A DNA stretch of 64,000 nucleotides. It comes from Sphingomonas sp. BK580. Its GTDB lineage: Bacteria > Pseudomonadota > Alphaproteobacteria > Sphingomonadales > Sphingomonadaceae. The DNA is taken from positions 62,001 to 126,000 of the forward strand of contig NZ_JACIAY010000015.1 of NCBI RefSeq assembly GCF_014194975.1, read 5' to 3'. Each line of letters opens with the position of its first letter. The stretch's first letter is position 1. Of the stretch, positions 42,589 through 51,444 are shown piece by piece. The notes below the pieces were generated by a model. It was not told the DNA's origin, did not search any database, and saw nothing but the letters and a program-made list of their open reading frames with translations. A program made the position numbers and the translations under genes.

Positions 42589-43380
42589 TCAGTCCCGGTC
42601 GGGCAGCTCGCGCACCCAGATGTTGCGGAAGCTGATCGGCTGGCTGGGATCGCCGTGGTCCTGCAGCTTGATCGGCGCCTTGCCATGCGGCTTGTAGCTG
42701 GGCTTGCCGATATAGACCGTGCCGCCGCGCACCTCGGTATGGTCCTGCATCAGCACACCGTTGTAGTAAGCGGTGACGAACCCGGGCCGCGTGACCGCAC
42801 CGTCGGCGCCGAAGCGCGGTGCGTCCCAGGTCACGTCGATCGTCTGCCACTCGCCCGGGCGGCGTGCCGGATTGGCGAGCGGCGGGGTCTGCTTGTAGAC
42901 CGCGCCGAGCTGGCCGTTGACATAGGTCGGGTTGTTATAGCTGTCCATGATCTGCAGCTCATAGCCGTCGTCGCCCGGGCCGGTGGAGGCGAGGAAGAGG
43001 CCGCTGTTGCCGCGGGCCTGACCCTCGCCGGTGATGCCCGCGGGGATGCGATATTCGAGATGCAGCTGGTAGCTGCCGAAGGACTGTCTGGTCTGGATGT
43101 TGCCGGTGCCCTTCTTCACCGTCACCGCGCCGCCGGCGACGGTCCAGCCGGCGGCGCCGCCGGTCTTCACCGCGGTCCAGCGATCGAGGTTCTTGCCGTC
43201 GAACAGCACGATCGCGTCGGCCGGCGGCGCCCACGCGGCGAACGCGCCCGGCGTCACCACGGGCACCGCGGGCGACCATTGCTCGGTCGCCTTGGGATCA
43301 CCCTGCGGGCCCTGCGCCATCACCGCGGACGAGACGAGCAACAGCCCGGTGCCCAGCACGATACCCTTCATAGCACGCAT
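42589..43380 (-). CDS. DUF1080 (3-keto-disaccharide hydrolase-like) secreted protein
   Basis: A 263-residue exported protein. Signal peptide MKGIVLGTGLLLVSSAVMAQ, then one DUF1080 concanavalin-like domain (about 57-260). Its markers are IVLFDGKNLDRWTAVKTGGA, FGSYQLHLEYRIP, GNSGLFLASTG and GYELQIMDSYNNPTY, followed by PGEWQTIDVTWDAPRF and SFRNIWVREL at the end. This family includes 3-keto-disaccharide hydrolases that act after C3-oxidation of sugars. The first ATG is three codons before MKGIV. It is convergent with the GH39 gene, so a shared role in sugar use is possible. Confidence 0.92.
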   Translation of the reverse strand: MRAMKGIVLGTGLLLVSSAVMAQGPQGDPKATEQWSPAVPVVTPGAFAAWAPPADAIVLFDGKNLDRWTAVKTGGAAGWTVAGGAVTVKKGTGNIQTRQSFGSYQLHLEYRIPAGITGEGQARGNSGLFLASTGPGDDGYELQIMDSYNNPTYVNGQLGAVYKQTPPLANPARRPGEWQTIDVTWDAPRFGADGAVTRPGFVTAYYNGVLMQDHTEVRGGTVYIGKPSYKPHGKAPIKLQDHGDPSQPISFRNIWVRELPDRD

Positions 43381-43562
43381 CCTCTTCGATACTCCCGATC
43401 ACAATGCGGTTCGCATCCGTGCCGTTGGTAACGCGTCCGCGCGCAACCTCCTAGCCTCCCCGTCGCCGCACCGGCCGCGCGCGCCGACTGACCGGGATCA
43501 GGGCGATTCCGCGCGGCGGAAGTCGGCCTCGGTTCGTTCTATCGCCGCCGAGGAGTGTCACG

Positions 43563-43766
43563 ATGACGAGTCGCGAAGCAGCCGAGCAGCAGGTGAGGGC
43601 CCTCCACGCCGAGGAGGAGCGCGAGAAAGCGCTCGCGCGCGAGCTCCCGCCCGGGGACGAGCAGGATCGCCACTGGATGCGCGGCGAGCGCCTCTCCGAC
43701 GAGGCCTGGTCGATCGAGGAGCGCTACGATCTCGAACCCTGGCCGAGCGGGCTCTGGCCCGCCTGA
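43563..43766 (+). CDS. Small charged protein of unknown function
   Basis: A 67-residue protein rich in Glu and Arg (EEEREKALARELPPGDEQD), with a tryptophan-containing C-terminus (EPWPSGLWPA). No known domain. Support is the ribosome site gaggag 9 bases before the ATG and an open frame in an otherwise empty gap; a longer frame on the opposite strand has no such site. It might be a small cytoplasmic protein, but non-coding status is not excluded. Confidence 0.45.
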   Translation: MTSREAAEQQVRALHAEEEREKALARELPPGDEQDRHWMRGERLSDEAWSIEERYDLEPWPSGLWPA

Positions 43767-43825
43767 CCGAGCCGGCGACGCCGAACACCGCATCCGCGCT
43801 CGCGCGGGATGCGGTGCGGCGTCGG

Positions 43826-44854
43826 TCAGCCGTTCGCCTGGCTGGTCTTGATCGTGCCGTTCAGCCCGGCGGGGAAGAAGCCGCCGGACGACACCGCCGC
43901 CTTGTTCTGGTAGACCACGTTCAGCACCTGCGCGGCGGTGCGCCCGAGCACCAGCCCGCCGTCGGTGGTCGGCACGAGGTTGGCGGTGGTGGCGTCACCG
44001 ATGTCCTGGTCGTTCTCGGTGGAGCCGTCGAGCCCGTCGCGCGTGTTCGAGATCTGCGTGATGCGGGTGTAGATGCTCGGCACCGTCAGGCCGCGCCGCC
44101 ACAGCTCCGAGCGGATCACGCCGTCGTGATAGCATTCGGTGGCGAGGATCCCGGCCGACGCCTCGAGGAAGGTCTTGTTGCTGATCAGCCTGGCCGCCCC
44201 GCGATAGGCGGTCACGCCGACATCGGTGAGCAGGTACGAGCCGATCAGGAAGTTCTCGTCGTTGAGGAAAGGGTCGAAGATATCGGTCGCGCCGATCACG
44301 CCGGCGGCGCGCGCGGCGGCGGTGAAGGCACCCACCGCGGTCGCGCCCGCGATCGTCACGCTCGCGCTGCCCGACAGGTTGATCGCCGGCTGCGCCACGG
44401 CGGCGCTGCCGAGGTTCGTGCGCAGGAAGCCGATGTGGCCGAGCTCGTCGAACGCGATCTCGCGCGCATATTGCTGCACCACGGGGTCAGTGAAGTTCAC
44501 CGCACGCGCGGCGCCGTCGCCGCTGCCGGTCACCACCGCGCCCTGCGCGCCGGCGCCGGTCTGCAGGCTCGCCGCGATCCCCTGGCCCGAGACGGCGTAA
44601 GAGTAATAATTGCCCTCGAGATACTCGAGCTGCAGCGCGAAGTTGAGCACGTCGGCGTCGCTCACCGCGGGGGTCGGCGTCGGTGAGACGGTCGGCGCGG
44701 GCTCGCCATCGTCGTCGTCGTTGCAGCCGGACAGCAGCGCGAGGCCGCCCGTCATCGCCGCCGCGCCGCCGCACAGCCGGATGAAGTTGCGGCGCGCGCG
44801 GCGCTGATGCTCGGCGCGCTCCATGAGGTCGAGAAACTCGGTCTGGTCGCTCAT
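43826..44854 (-). CDS. Tat-exported ferritin-like lipoprotein
   Basis: A 342-residue protein with a twin-arginine signal (RARRNFIRLCGG, residues about 18-30) and then a lipobox (GLALLSGCNDDDDG). It has a Ferritin_2-type four-helix domain (about 65-230). Likely di-iron ligands are seen: Glu in NFALQLEYLEGNYYSY, E-x-x-H in AFDELGHIGFLR and E-x-x-H in LATECYHDGVIR. Function unproven; such proteins are candidates for periplasmic iron or oxidative-stress handling. It follows a paralogous gene on the same strand, 10 bases apart. Confidence 0.85.
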   Translation of the reverse strand: MSDQTEFLDLMERAEHQRRARRNFIRLCGGAAAMTGGLALLSGCNDDDDGEPAPTVSPTPTPAVSDADVLNFALQLEYLEGNYYSYAVSGQGIAASLQTGAGAQGAVVTGSGDGAARAVNFTDPVVQQYAREIAFDELGHIGFLRTNLGSAAVAQPAINLSGSASVTIAGATAVGAFTAAARAAGVIGATDIFDPFLNDENFLIGSYLLTDVGVTAYRGAARLISNKTFLEASAGILATECYHDGVIRSELWRRGLTVPSIYTRITQISNTRDGLDGSTENDQDIGDATTANLVPTTDGGLVLGRTAAQVLNVVYQNKAAVSSGGFFPAGLNGTIKTSQANG

Positions 44855-44864
44855 CGCCGCCTCC

Positions 44865-45857
44865 TCAGTTCGCGCCGGAGCGCCGCAGCGCCGCGTTGGG
44901 GTTGTTGGTGCCGTTGGGGAAGAAGCCGCCCGCCGTGGCGGCCTGCCGGGTGAGATAGGCGATGTTGTGGACCTGCTCGGCGGTGCGGCTGAACACGATC
45001 CCGTTCTGGTCGGTCGGCACGATGTTGGCCGCGAGGCCGAACTGGTTCGTCACCGGCGTGACGCCCTGGTCGTCGTCGGCGACCCGCTGCGGCGGACCGG
45101 CCGAGACGGCGGTGCCGTCGAGCAGGTCGCGCGCGCCCGAGATCTGCTCGGTGATGGTCCACACCGCGGGCACGTCGACGCCGCGGCGATAGAGCGCGCC
45201 GCGGATGATGCCGGCGTGGAACGCTTCGGCGGCGAGGATGCCGGCGGCGGCGTCGATGACGTCGGGATTGCTGAGCAGCGGCGAGCCGCCCTTGTAGGCG
45301 GTGACGCCGACGTCCTCGAAGATATAGGCGGCGATCAGGAAGTTGTCGTCGTTGGCATAAGGGTCGAAGACGCCGCCGCTGGCGCTGAGATCGACCCCGG
45401 CGGCGACCGCCGCCGCGGTGAACACCGCCGCCGACAGGTCGATCGCGGGCTGGGCCACCGCCGCCGAGGTCAACGCCTGGCGCAACGAGGCGACGTGTGC
45501 CACCTCGTCGGCCGCGATCTCGCGCGCATATTGGATCACGGCGCGGTCGGTCAGGTTGGCCTTGCGCGCACCGGTCACCGGGCCCTGGGTCTGCGTGCCG
45601 GTCAGTTGCGCTGCGGGCAGGCCTTGGCCGCTGTAGGCGTAGCTGTAGAACTGCGCCTCGAGATACTCGAGATTGAGCGCGAAGTTCAGGATGTCAGTGT
45701 CACTCGGCACGGTCTGTGCCTCGGCGCGGCCGGCGAACGCGAGCCCGGCGGTGCCCATCGCGACTCCGGCGATCGCGGTCTTGAAGAAGTCGCGCCGCTG
45801 GTGACGACGCTCGACGCGCGCATCCAGGGCATCGATGAGATGCTCACTCCCGGGCAT
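44865..45857 (-). CDS. Tat-exported ferritin-like protein
   Basis: A 330-residue paralogue of the downstream neighbour. Tat signal HQRRDFFKTAIAGVAMGTAG with cleavage expected near AEAQ (residue 48). The ferritin-like domain (about 52-215) has NFALNLEYLEAQFYSYAYSG, E-x-x-H in AADEVAHVASLRQ and E-x-x-H in LAAEAFHAGIIRG, the expected di-iron ligand set. It lacks the lipobox of the neighbour, so one copy is soluble and one membrane-tethered. The upstream side faces the end of kdpE. Confidence 0.85.
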   Translation of the reverse strand: MPGSEHLIDALDARVERRHQRRDFFKTAIAGVAMGTAGLAFAGRAEAQTVPSDTDILNFALNLEYLEAQFYSYAYSGQGLPAAQLTGTQTQGPVTGARKANLTDRAVIQYAREIAADEVAHVASLRQALTSAAVAQPAIDLSAAVFTAAAVAAGVDLSASGGVFDPYANDDNFLIAAYIFEDVGVTAYKGGSPLLSNPDVIDAAAGILAAEAFHAGIIRGALYRRGVDVPAVWTITEQISGARDLLDGTAVSAGPPQRVADDDQGVTPVTNQFGLAANIVPTDQNGIVFSRTAEQVHNIAYLTRQAATAGGFFPNGTNNPNAALRRSGAN

Positions 45858-45969
45858 AGATCTCTCTCCTGCCCCGATGATCAGCGAGGCGCCGGGCGCC
45901 CGTCGTTCCGACCGCCGCCCTCAGATACGAAGCAGGTTAGAAAAGGATGCCCGGTCAGATAAATGAAAG

Positions 45970-45989
45970 TTCTTGATAACGCTCAAGAA
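45970..45989 (-). terminator. AT-rich hairpin after kdpE
   Basis: ttcttga (45970-45976) and tcaagaa (45983-45989) pair perfectly around a 6-base loop, 7 bases after the kdpE stop on the minus strand, and are followed there by ctttcattt. It looks like a weak intrinsic terminator separating kdpDE from the ferritin-like genes. Confidence 0.5.
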
Positions 45990-45996
45990 TAGGCGC

Positions 45997-46680
45997 TCAG
46001 CCGTCACCGCGCAGGCGATAGCCCACGCCGAGCTCGTTGGCGATGACGCTGCCCACCTCGGCCGGCGCTTCCAGCTTCTGCCGCAGGTTGCGGACGACGA
46101 TGCGAAGATACTCGATGCGCGCGTCCTCGTCGCCGCCCCAGGCGGCGGCGAGCACGCGCCGGTGCGTGACGACCTTGCCGAGATGACGCGCCAGCTCCGC
46201 GAGCACGTCATATTCCTTGCGGGTGAGATGCACCTCGGCGCCGCCGCGCCGTACCTCACGCCGGTCGAGATCGATGGCGAGGTCGCCGCGGCGCACCTGG
46301 CGCGGTGTCGCGGCTCCGGCAACGCGGTGGCGCAGCGCGACGCGGAGGCGGGCGAGCAGCTCCTCGCTGTCGAACGGCTTGGTGACGTAGTCGTCCGCGC
46401 CGAGATCGAGCGCGCTGACCTTCTCCTCGACCGCGTCGCGCGCCGAGACGACGAGCACCACGGCGTCGCCGCGGTCGCGCAGCAGCGGGATCAGACTCAG
46501 CCCGTCGCGGTCGGGCAGGCCGAGGTCGAGCAGCACCGCGTCGGGATGCGCGATCGCGCGCTGCTGCAGGGCGTCGCGCGCCGTGCCCGCCTCGACCACG
46601 TCATAACCCGCGCGGGTCAGCGTGTTGCGCAACAGCCGTCGGATCGCCGGCTCGTCGTCGATCACCAGCACGCGCGCCAT
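45997..46680 (-). CDS. kdpE: KdpE-type response regulator
   Basis: A 227-residue OmpR-class regulator. The receiver domain (1-118) has acidic DDE, phospho-acceptor Asp in AVLLDLGLPDRDGLSL (residue about 51), Thr/Ser in VLVVSARD and Lys in DDYVTKPF. The winged-helix domain (about 128-225) shows HLTRKEYDVLAELARHLGKV and YLRIVVRNLRQKLE. By pairing with kdpD it should respond to potassium limitation or turgor. Its ATG overlaps the kdpD stop by one base. No kdpFABC genes are in the window. Confidence 0.95.
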   Translation of the reverse strand: MARVLVIDDEPAIRRLLRNTLTRAGYDVVEAGTARDALQQRAIAHPDAVLLDLGLPDRDGLSLIPLLRDRGDAVVLVVSARDAVEEKVSALDLGADDYVTKPFDSEELLARLRVALRHRVAGAATPRQVRRGDLAIDLDRREVRRGGAEVHLTRKEYDVLAELARHLGKVVTHRRVLAAAWGGDEDARIEYLRIVVRNLRQKLEAPAEVGSVIANELGVGYRLRGDG

Positions 46681-49346
46681 CACGCCGCCTCGCCGGTCGG
46701 CTGGCGCACGATCGATGCGGGCGGGAAGACCAGAGCGAAGACGGCGCCGCGCGCGTCCTCGCGGTTGGCGGCGGTGACGGTCATCCCCATCGCCTCGGCG
46801 AACGCCTTCACGATCGCCAGGCCGAGGCCGGTGCCCCCGGCGGCGCGGTCGGAGCCCTCGAGCCGGCGGAAGGTCTCGAACACCTCGTCCTCGCGTCCGG
46901 CCGGCAGCCCGGGCCCTTCGTCGAGCACGGCGAGGCGCAGCTCGCCGAACCGGTGTCGCCCCTCGATCACCACCGTGCTGCCCGGGTCGCCGTAGCGGCC
47001 GGCGTTGTCGAGCAGGTTGAGCAGGCAGTGGTGCAGCAACTGCGGGTCGGCGCGCACCAGCGGCAGGTCGGGCGGCACGTCGAGCCGGATGCCATGCCCC
47101 TCCAGCGCGCGGCGCGCGTCGTGCGCCGCGCCCGTCACCGCGTCGCTGAGGTCGACCGCGTCGACCCGCAGCCGCAGCGCGCCCGCCTCGACCCGCGCCA
47201 TGTCGAGCAGGTTGGCGACGAAGCGGTTGAGCCGCTCGGCCTCGCTCTCGATCGTGCCGATCAGCTCGGGCGTGGCGCCGTGGTGGAGCTGCGCCGCGGC
47301 GGCCATCACCGCGGTGAGCGGGGTGCGCAGGTCGTGGCTGACCGAGGAGAGCAGCGCCGCGCGCAGCCGGTCGCGCGTGCGCACCTCCTCGACGTCGCGC
47401 ATCTCGGTCGCGAGCCGCAGCCGCTCGAGCACCAGCGCGGCCTGATCGACCAGGCTGGCGAGCAGCGGCAGCTGGTCGGCGCGGACCGGGTCGCCCCCGG
47501 CCGAGCGCGCGACGCCCAGCACCGCCAGCACGCGCTCGCCCGCTTTCAGCGGCACGAACAGCCACTCCGACGCCGCCAGCGTGCCCGAGCCCTTGCCCGC
47601 GGTCGCGCCGGTGTCGAACGCCCAGCCGGCCGCGGCGCTGTCCATCGTCTCCAGCCGGTAGCCGGGATCGCTCGCCGCGAGGATGTCGAGGCCAGCGGTG
47701 GGCGAGCGGGTGAGCAGCACCACCTGGACGTCGAGCAGCCGCCGCACGTCCTCGCAGATCATCTGCGCGGCGCGGTCGCGGTCGGTCACGCCGCTGATCT
47801 CGCGCAGGAAGCCGGCCAGAGTCGCGTTGGTGCGCGCGCTCGCCGCGGCGAGATCGGCCTGCGCGCGCACCCGCGCGGCGAGATGGCTGGTCGCCACCGC
47901 GACGCCGAGCAGCACGATCGCCGAGATCACGTTCTCGGGGTTGCTGATGCTCAGCGTGCCGACCGGCGGCAGGAAGAAGAAGTTATAGGCCAGCGTCGAG
48001 GCCACGCCGGCGAACAGGCCGCAGCGCAGGCCGAAGAGGCTGGCGGCCGCCATCACCGGCAGGAGGTAGAGCAGCGCGATGTTGCCGAAATCGATGACAT
48101 GCACCAGGGCGCTGCCTGGCGCGGTGACGCCCGCGACCATCGCCGCCGCGCTGGCATAGCCCGCGGTGGTTCCCGGGGTCGGTGCGGCGCGCGCCCGCGG
48201 CTCTCGCCCGGCGGCGGCGGGCACGGGAAGGACGTGGACGGTGACCCCGGGCGTGTCGCGGATCAGCCGGTCGACCACCGAGCCGTGGCGCAGCTCGAAC
48301 CAGCGCGAGCGCTGCGACTTGCCCATCACCAGCTGGGTGGCGCGCGCGTCGGCGAGGAAGCGCTGGATGCCGTCGACCACGTCGGGCGCGGGCACCGTCG
48401 CCACCGCGGCGCCCAGCTGCGTCGCGAGCGTCATCGTCGCGGCGAGCCGCTGGTGCTGCGCCGGGGTGAAGCCGGCGGCGCGCGGCGTCTCGATGAAGAG
48501 CGCGGTCCATGGCCCGCGCAGTCCGTCGGCCACTCGCTTGGCGGCGCGCACCAGCCCGTCCGCGCCGGGCAGCTCGTTGATCGCGACGACGATCCGCTCG
48601 CCGCCCGCCCAGGTGCCGCCGAGCCCGAGCGCGCGCACGTCGTCGAGCATCTGCGCGTCGACCGCCTGCGCGGCGCGCCGCAGCGCCAGCTCGCGCAGCG
48701 CCGACAGGTTGGACTTGGAGAAGAAGTGCGACAGCGCGCGCGTCGCCTCCTGGGGCAGATAGACCTTGCCCGCCTTGAGCCGCTCGATCAGCTCGTCGGG
48801 CGGGATGTCGACCACCTCGATCTCGGCGGACTCGAGCACGCGGTCGGGCACGGTCTCGCGCACCCGCACGCGGGTGAAGCTCGCGACGACGTCGTTGAGG
48901 CTCTCGAGATGCTGGATGTTGACGGTGCTGTACACGTCGATGCCGGCGGCGAGCAGCTCCTCCACGTCCTGGTAGCGCTTGGGATGACGGCTGCCGGGCG
49001 CGTTGCTGTGCGCCAGCTCGTCGACCAGCGCGAGGCGCGGCGCGCGCGCGAGTACCGCGTCCAGGTCCATCTCGTGCAGCGTGCGACCCTCGTAGGCGAC
49101 GGCGCGGCGCGGCACCACTTCCTGGCCGCGCACCAGCGCCTCGGTCTCGACGCGTCCGTGCGTCTCCACGACCGCGAGGACCACGTCGACGCCGTCCCGC
49201 CGTCGCGCCGCGCCTTCCGACAGCATCTCATAGGTCTTGCCGACGCCGGGCGCGGCACCGAGGAAGATCTTGAGCCGGCCGCGTCCCTCCTGCGCGGCGG
49301 CGCGCAGCAGCGCGTCCGGATCGGGGCGGTCGCTGTCCGACGCCAT
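46680..49346 (-). CDS. kdpD: KdpD-type sensor histidine kinase
   Basis: An 888-residue sensor. The N-terminal KdpD domain with Walker A GAAPGVGKTYEMLSEG (about 28-43) and a Walker-B-like region is followed by a USP-like domain (about 250-370). Next come a four-helix DUF4118 membrane region (about 400-500) and a GAF domain (about 520-640). The kinase core (HisKA SSVSHDLRTPLTAVMAA near 660; N-box LLNLLDNAGRYGD; G-boxes DEGPGLPAG and GGTGLGLAIVKAF) completes it. In most sphingomonads it is part of kdpFABCDE; here its 5' side (49347 on) faces an S10 peptidase gene, so the structural genes are elsewhere or absent. Confidence 0.95.
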   Translation of the reverse strand: MASDSDRPDPDALLRAAAQEGRGRLKIFLGAAPGVGKTYEMLSEGAARRRDGVDVVLAVVETHGRVETEALVRGQEVVPRRAVAYEGRTLHEMDLDAVLARAPRLALVDELAHSNAPGSRHPKRYQDVEELLAAGIDVYSTVNIQHLESLNDVVASFTRVRVRETVPDRVLESAEIEVVDIPPDELIERLKAGKVYLPQEATRALSHFFSKSNLSALRELALRRAAQAVDAQMLDDVRALGLGGTWAGGERIVVAINELPGADGLVRAAKRVADGLRGPWTALFIETPRAAGFTPAQHQRLAATMTLATQLGAAVATVPAPDVVDGIQRFLADARATQLVMGKSQRSRWFELRHGSVVDRLIRDTPGVTVHVLPVPAAAGREPRARAAPTPGTTAGYASAAAMVAGVTAPGSALVHVIDFGNIALLYLLPVMAAASLFGLRCGLFAGVASTLAYNFFFLPPVGTLSISNPENVISAIVLLGVAVATSHLAARVRAQADLAAASARTNATLAGFLREISGVTDRDRAAQMICEDVRRLLDVQVVLLTRSPTAGLDILAASDPGYRLETMDSAAAGWAFDTGATAGKGSGTLAASEWLFVPLKAGERVLAVLGVARSAGGDPVRADQLPLLASLVDQAALVLERLRLATEMRDVEEVRTRDRLRAALLSSVSHDLRTPLTAVMAAAAQLHHGATPELIGTIESEAERLNRFVANLLDMARVEAGALRLRVDAVDLSDAVTGAAHDARRALEGHGIRLDVPPDLPLVRADPQLLHHCLLNLLDNAGRYGDPGSTVVIEGRHRFGELRLAVLDEGPGLPAGREDEVFETFRRLEGSDRAAGGTGLGLAIVKAFAEAMGMTVTAANREDARGAVFALVFPPASIVRQPTGEAA

Positions 49347-49737
49347 CAGCCGCGTCCCGTGAGCGCGCCGGGCCCGCACATCGGGAGGGATGACGACGGC
49401 GCGACCTCGTTCATCGCGTCGGGATAGACCAGAATGCGCGCGAGCGGGAGCCGGATCGACGCGGCGCGACGGACGGAGGGCAGGGGAGACCTTGCCGCGC
49501 GACGCGGTTGCTTCGGAGGCCTGCGCACGGGCACGATCTGTCCGACCCCGCATAGTATTGCCAGGGCGAAAGGGGCCGAACGCATAGCGGCGGCATATAG
49601 TGGAGGAAGCGGCCTTGCCGCCGGCGCCGCGACGCGCCACCTCGTGCCGGCGCGCGGCTTGCCAGTCGCGCGCGGGGGATTACACCACCAGCGACTAGAA
49701 CCGCGGCGCGACCGCGGCCACACAGGGATCGTACACT
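49347..49737. other. 391-base gap between kdpD and the S10 peptidase gene
   Basis: This divergent spacer contains no ORF with homology I can recognise on either strand and no remnant of kdpC. Parts of it are less GC-rich (gcggcatatagtggagga near 49590) and may hold the promoters of both flanking genes. No known RNA is recognised. Confidence 0.45.
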
Positions 49738-51252
49738 TTGGCCAGACCGTTCCGCCTGCTGCTCGCCACGCTGCTCTTCGGTACCAGCGGCCTCACCCAT
49801 GCCCAGGCCGAGAAGACCGACAAGACCGTCACCAAGGTCGAGAGCAAGAAGGAAGAGGACGCGGTCAAGCTGCCCCCGCTCCCGGCCGACAAGACGATCA
49901 CCCAGAGCGCGCGGATCGGCGGCCGCGCGATCAGCTACAAGGCGACGGTCGGCACGATCGCGGTGCGCGACGACAGCGGCAAGGAGATCGGCCAGGTCGT
50001 CTACACCGCCTATGTGGTGCCCGGCCGCGACGCCACCCGCCCGGTCACCTTCGCCTTCAACGGCGGCCCGGGCGCGGCGTCGGTCTACCTCAACATGGGC
50101 GCGGTCGGACCCAAGCGGGTCCAGTTCGGCGCGCAGGGCGACTCCCCGTCGGACGCGCCGGTCGCACGCGACAATCCCAACAGCTGGCTCGACTTCACCG
50201 ACCTGGTGTTCATCGACCCGATCGGCACGGGCTTCAGCCGCAGCCTGGTCGACGCCGACGCGACCAAGAAGGCCTTCTACGCGAACGATCCCGACATCCG
50301 GTACCTGTCCAAGGTCGTCTACGACTGGCTGGTCAAGGAGGAGCGGCTGCGCTCGCCCAAATACGTGATGGGCGAGAGCTACGGCGGCTATCGCGCGCCG
50401 CGCATCGCCTATGAGCTGCAGTCGCAGATCGGCGTCGGGGTCAACGGGCTCATCATGGTCTCGCCCTATCTCGATCCCGCCTCGGGCGACGACGCCACCG
50501 CGCTGTCGCCGCTGCCGTGGATGATCGACCTGCCCTCGATGGCGGCGGCCAACCTCGAGCGGCAGGGCAAGCTGACCCCCTCCGCCATGGCCGAGGTGGA
50601 AGCCTATACCCGCGGCGATTTCGCGCGCGACCTGCTGCGCGGCCGCTCCGACCCGGAGGCGACCGGGCGGATCGTCGGCCGCGTCACCCAACTCACCGGG
50701 CTCGACGCGGCGCTGGTGCAGAAGCTCGGTGGGCGAATCGACAGCCGCACCTATCTGCGCGAGGTCCACCGCGGCGAGGGGACGATCGGCAGCGTCTATG
50801 ACTCCAACGTCACCGCCTTCGATCCCTTCCCCTGGTCGGCGCAGCAGAAGTCGAACGACCCGATCCTCGACGCGCTGATCGCGCCGACGACCAGCGCGAT
50901 GGTCGACTTCGTCACGCGCGAGGTCGGCTGGAAGACCGACGCGCGCTACAACGCGCTGTCATACAAGGTGAACGAGGCGTGGGACCGGGGCAAGCCGGCG
51001 GACACCCCGGTGACAGACCTGCGCAAGGCGATCGCCAACGATCCCAAGATGAAGGTGATGATCGTGCACGGCTGGGATGACCTGTCCTGCCCGTTCTTCG
51101 CGTCGCGGCTGATCGTCGACCAGATGCCCGCCTTCGGCGCGGCCGAGCGCGTGCAGCTGCGCGTCTACCCGGGCGGGCACATGTTCTACTCGCGCAACGA
51201 CAGCGGCGCGTCGTTCAAGGCGGATGCGCTGCGGCTGTACGGGGCCGGGTGA
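49738..51252 (+). CDS. S10 family serine carboxypeptidase
   Basis: A 504-residue secreted peptidase. Signal peptide FRLLLATLLFGTSGLTHA, then a charged Lys/Glu segment. The alpha/beta-hydrolase domain holds the oxyanion FNGGPGAASVYLNMG, the nucleophile in YVMGESYGGYRAPR (near residue 216), Asp in VHGWDDLSCPF and His in YPGGHMFYSR. Start is TTG at 49738, after agggatc; no ATG or GTG fits better. Such peptidases are frequent in sphingomonads and probably release C-terminal residues in the periplasm. Confidence 0.9.
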   Translation: MARPFRLLLATLLFGTSGLTHAQAEKTDKTVTKVESKKEEDAVKLPPLPADKTITQSARIGGRAISYKATVGTIAVRDDSGKEIGQVVYTAYVVPGRDATRPVTFAFNGGPGAASVYLNMGAVGPKRVQFGAQGDSPSDAPVARDNPNSWLDFTDLVFIDPIGTGFSRSLVDADATKKAFYANDPDIRYLSKVVYDWLVKEERLRSPKYVMGESYGGYRAPRIAYELQSQIGVGVNGLIMVSPYLDPASGDDATALSPLPWMIDLPSMAAANLERQGKLTPSAMAEVEAYTRGDFARDLLRGRSDPEATGRIVGRVTQLTGLDAALVQKLGGRIDSRTYLREVHRGEGTIGSVYDSNVTAFDPFPWSAQQKSNDPILDALIAPTTSAMVDFVTREVGWKTDARYNALSYKVNEAWDRGKPADTPVTDLRKAIANDPKMKVMIVHGWDDLSCPFFASRLIVDQMPAFGAAERVQLRVYPGGHMFYSRNDSGASFKADALRLYGAG

Positions 51253-51312
51253 GCGGCTTCTCCGGCGCAGGTGACCGGTGCGACTTGCAGCGGTCCTCAC
51301 CCGCTTCCGTCT

Positions 51313-51403
51313 TCCCGGACCTGGTCCGGGATCCACCGTGCCGCATCTACTGACGCCGTCGCTCTCGCCGAGGGGTGGATCCCGGATCGCGTCCGGGACG
51401 ACG
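51313..51403. repeat. REP-like palindrome pair after the S10 peptidase
   Basis: The hairpin tcccggac/gtccggga (51313-51331) is followed 43 bases later by ggtggatcccgg (51374-51385), which is inverted relative to ccgggatccacc at 51327-51338. These are opposite copies of one element and resemble repeats near 26.37 kb and 42.5 kb. It lies between the convergent S10 and marR-like genes. Confidence 0.65.
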
Positions 51404-51444
51404 GGCGCAGGAGGAGCTCTCGTCGCGGCGCCTTCGCGCCCGCG

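Noticed and set aside
46953..49427. Open frame of over 800 codons antisense to kdpD.
   Set aside because: Arg/Ala/His-rich shadow of kdpD with no start signal or family.
49347..49737. Remnant of kdpC upstream of kdpD.
   Set aside because: All frames read by eye show no KdpC-like sequence.
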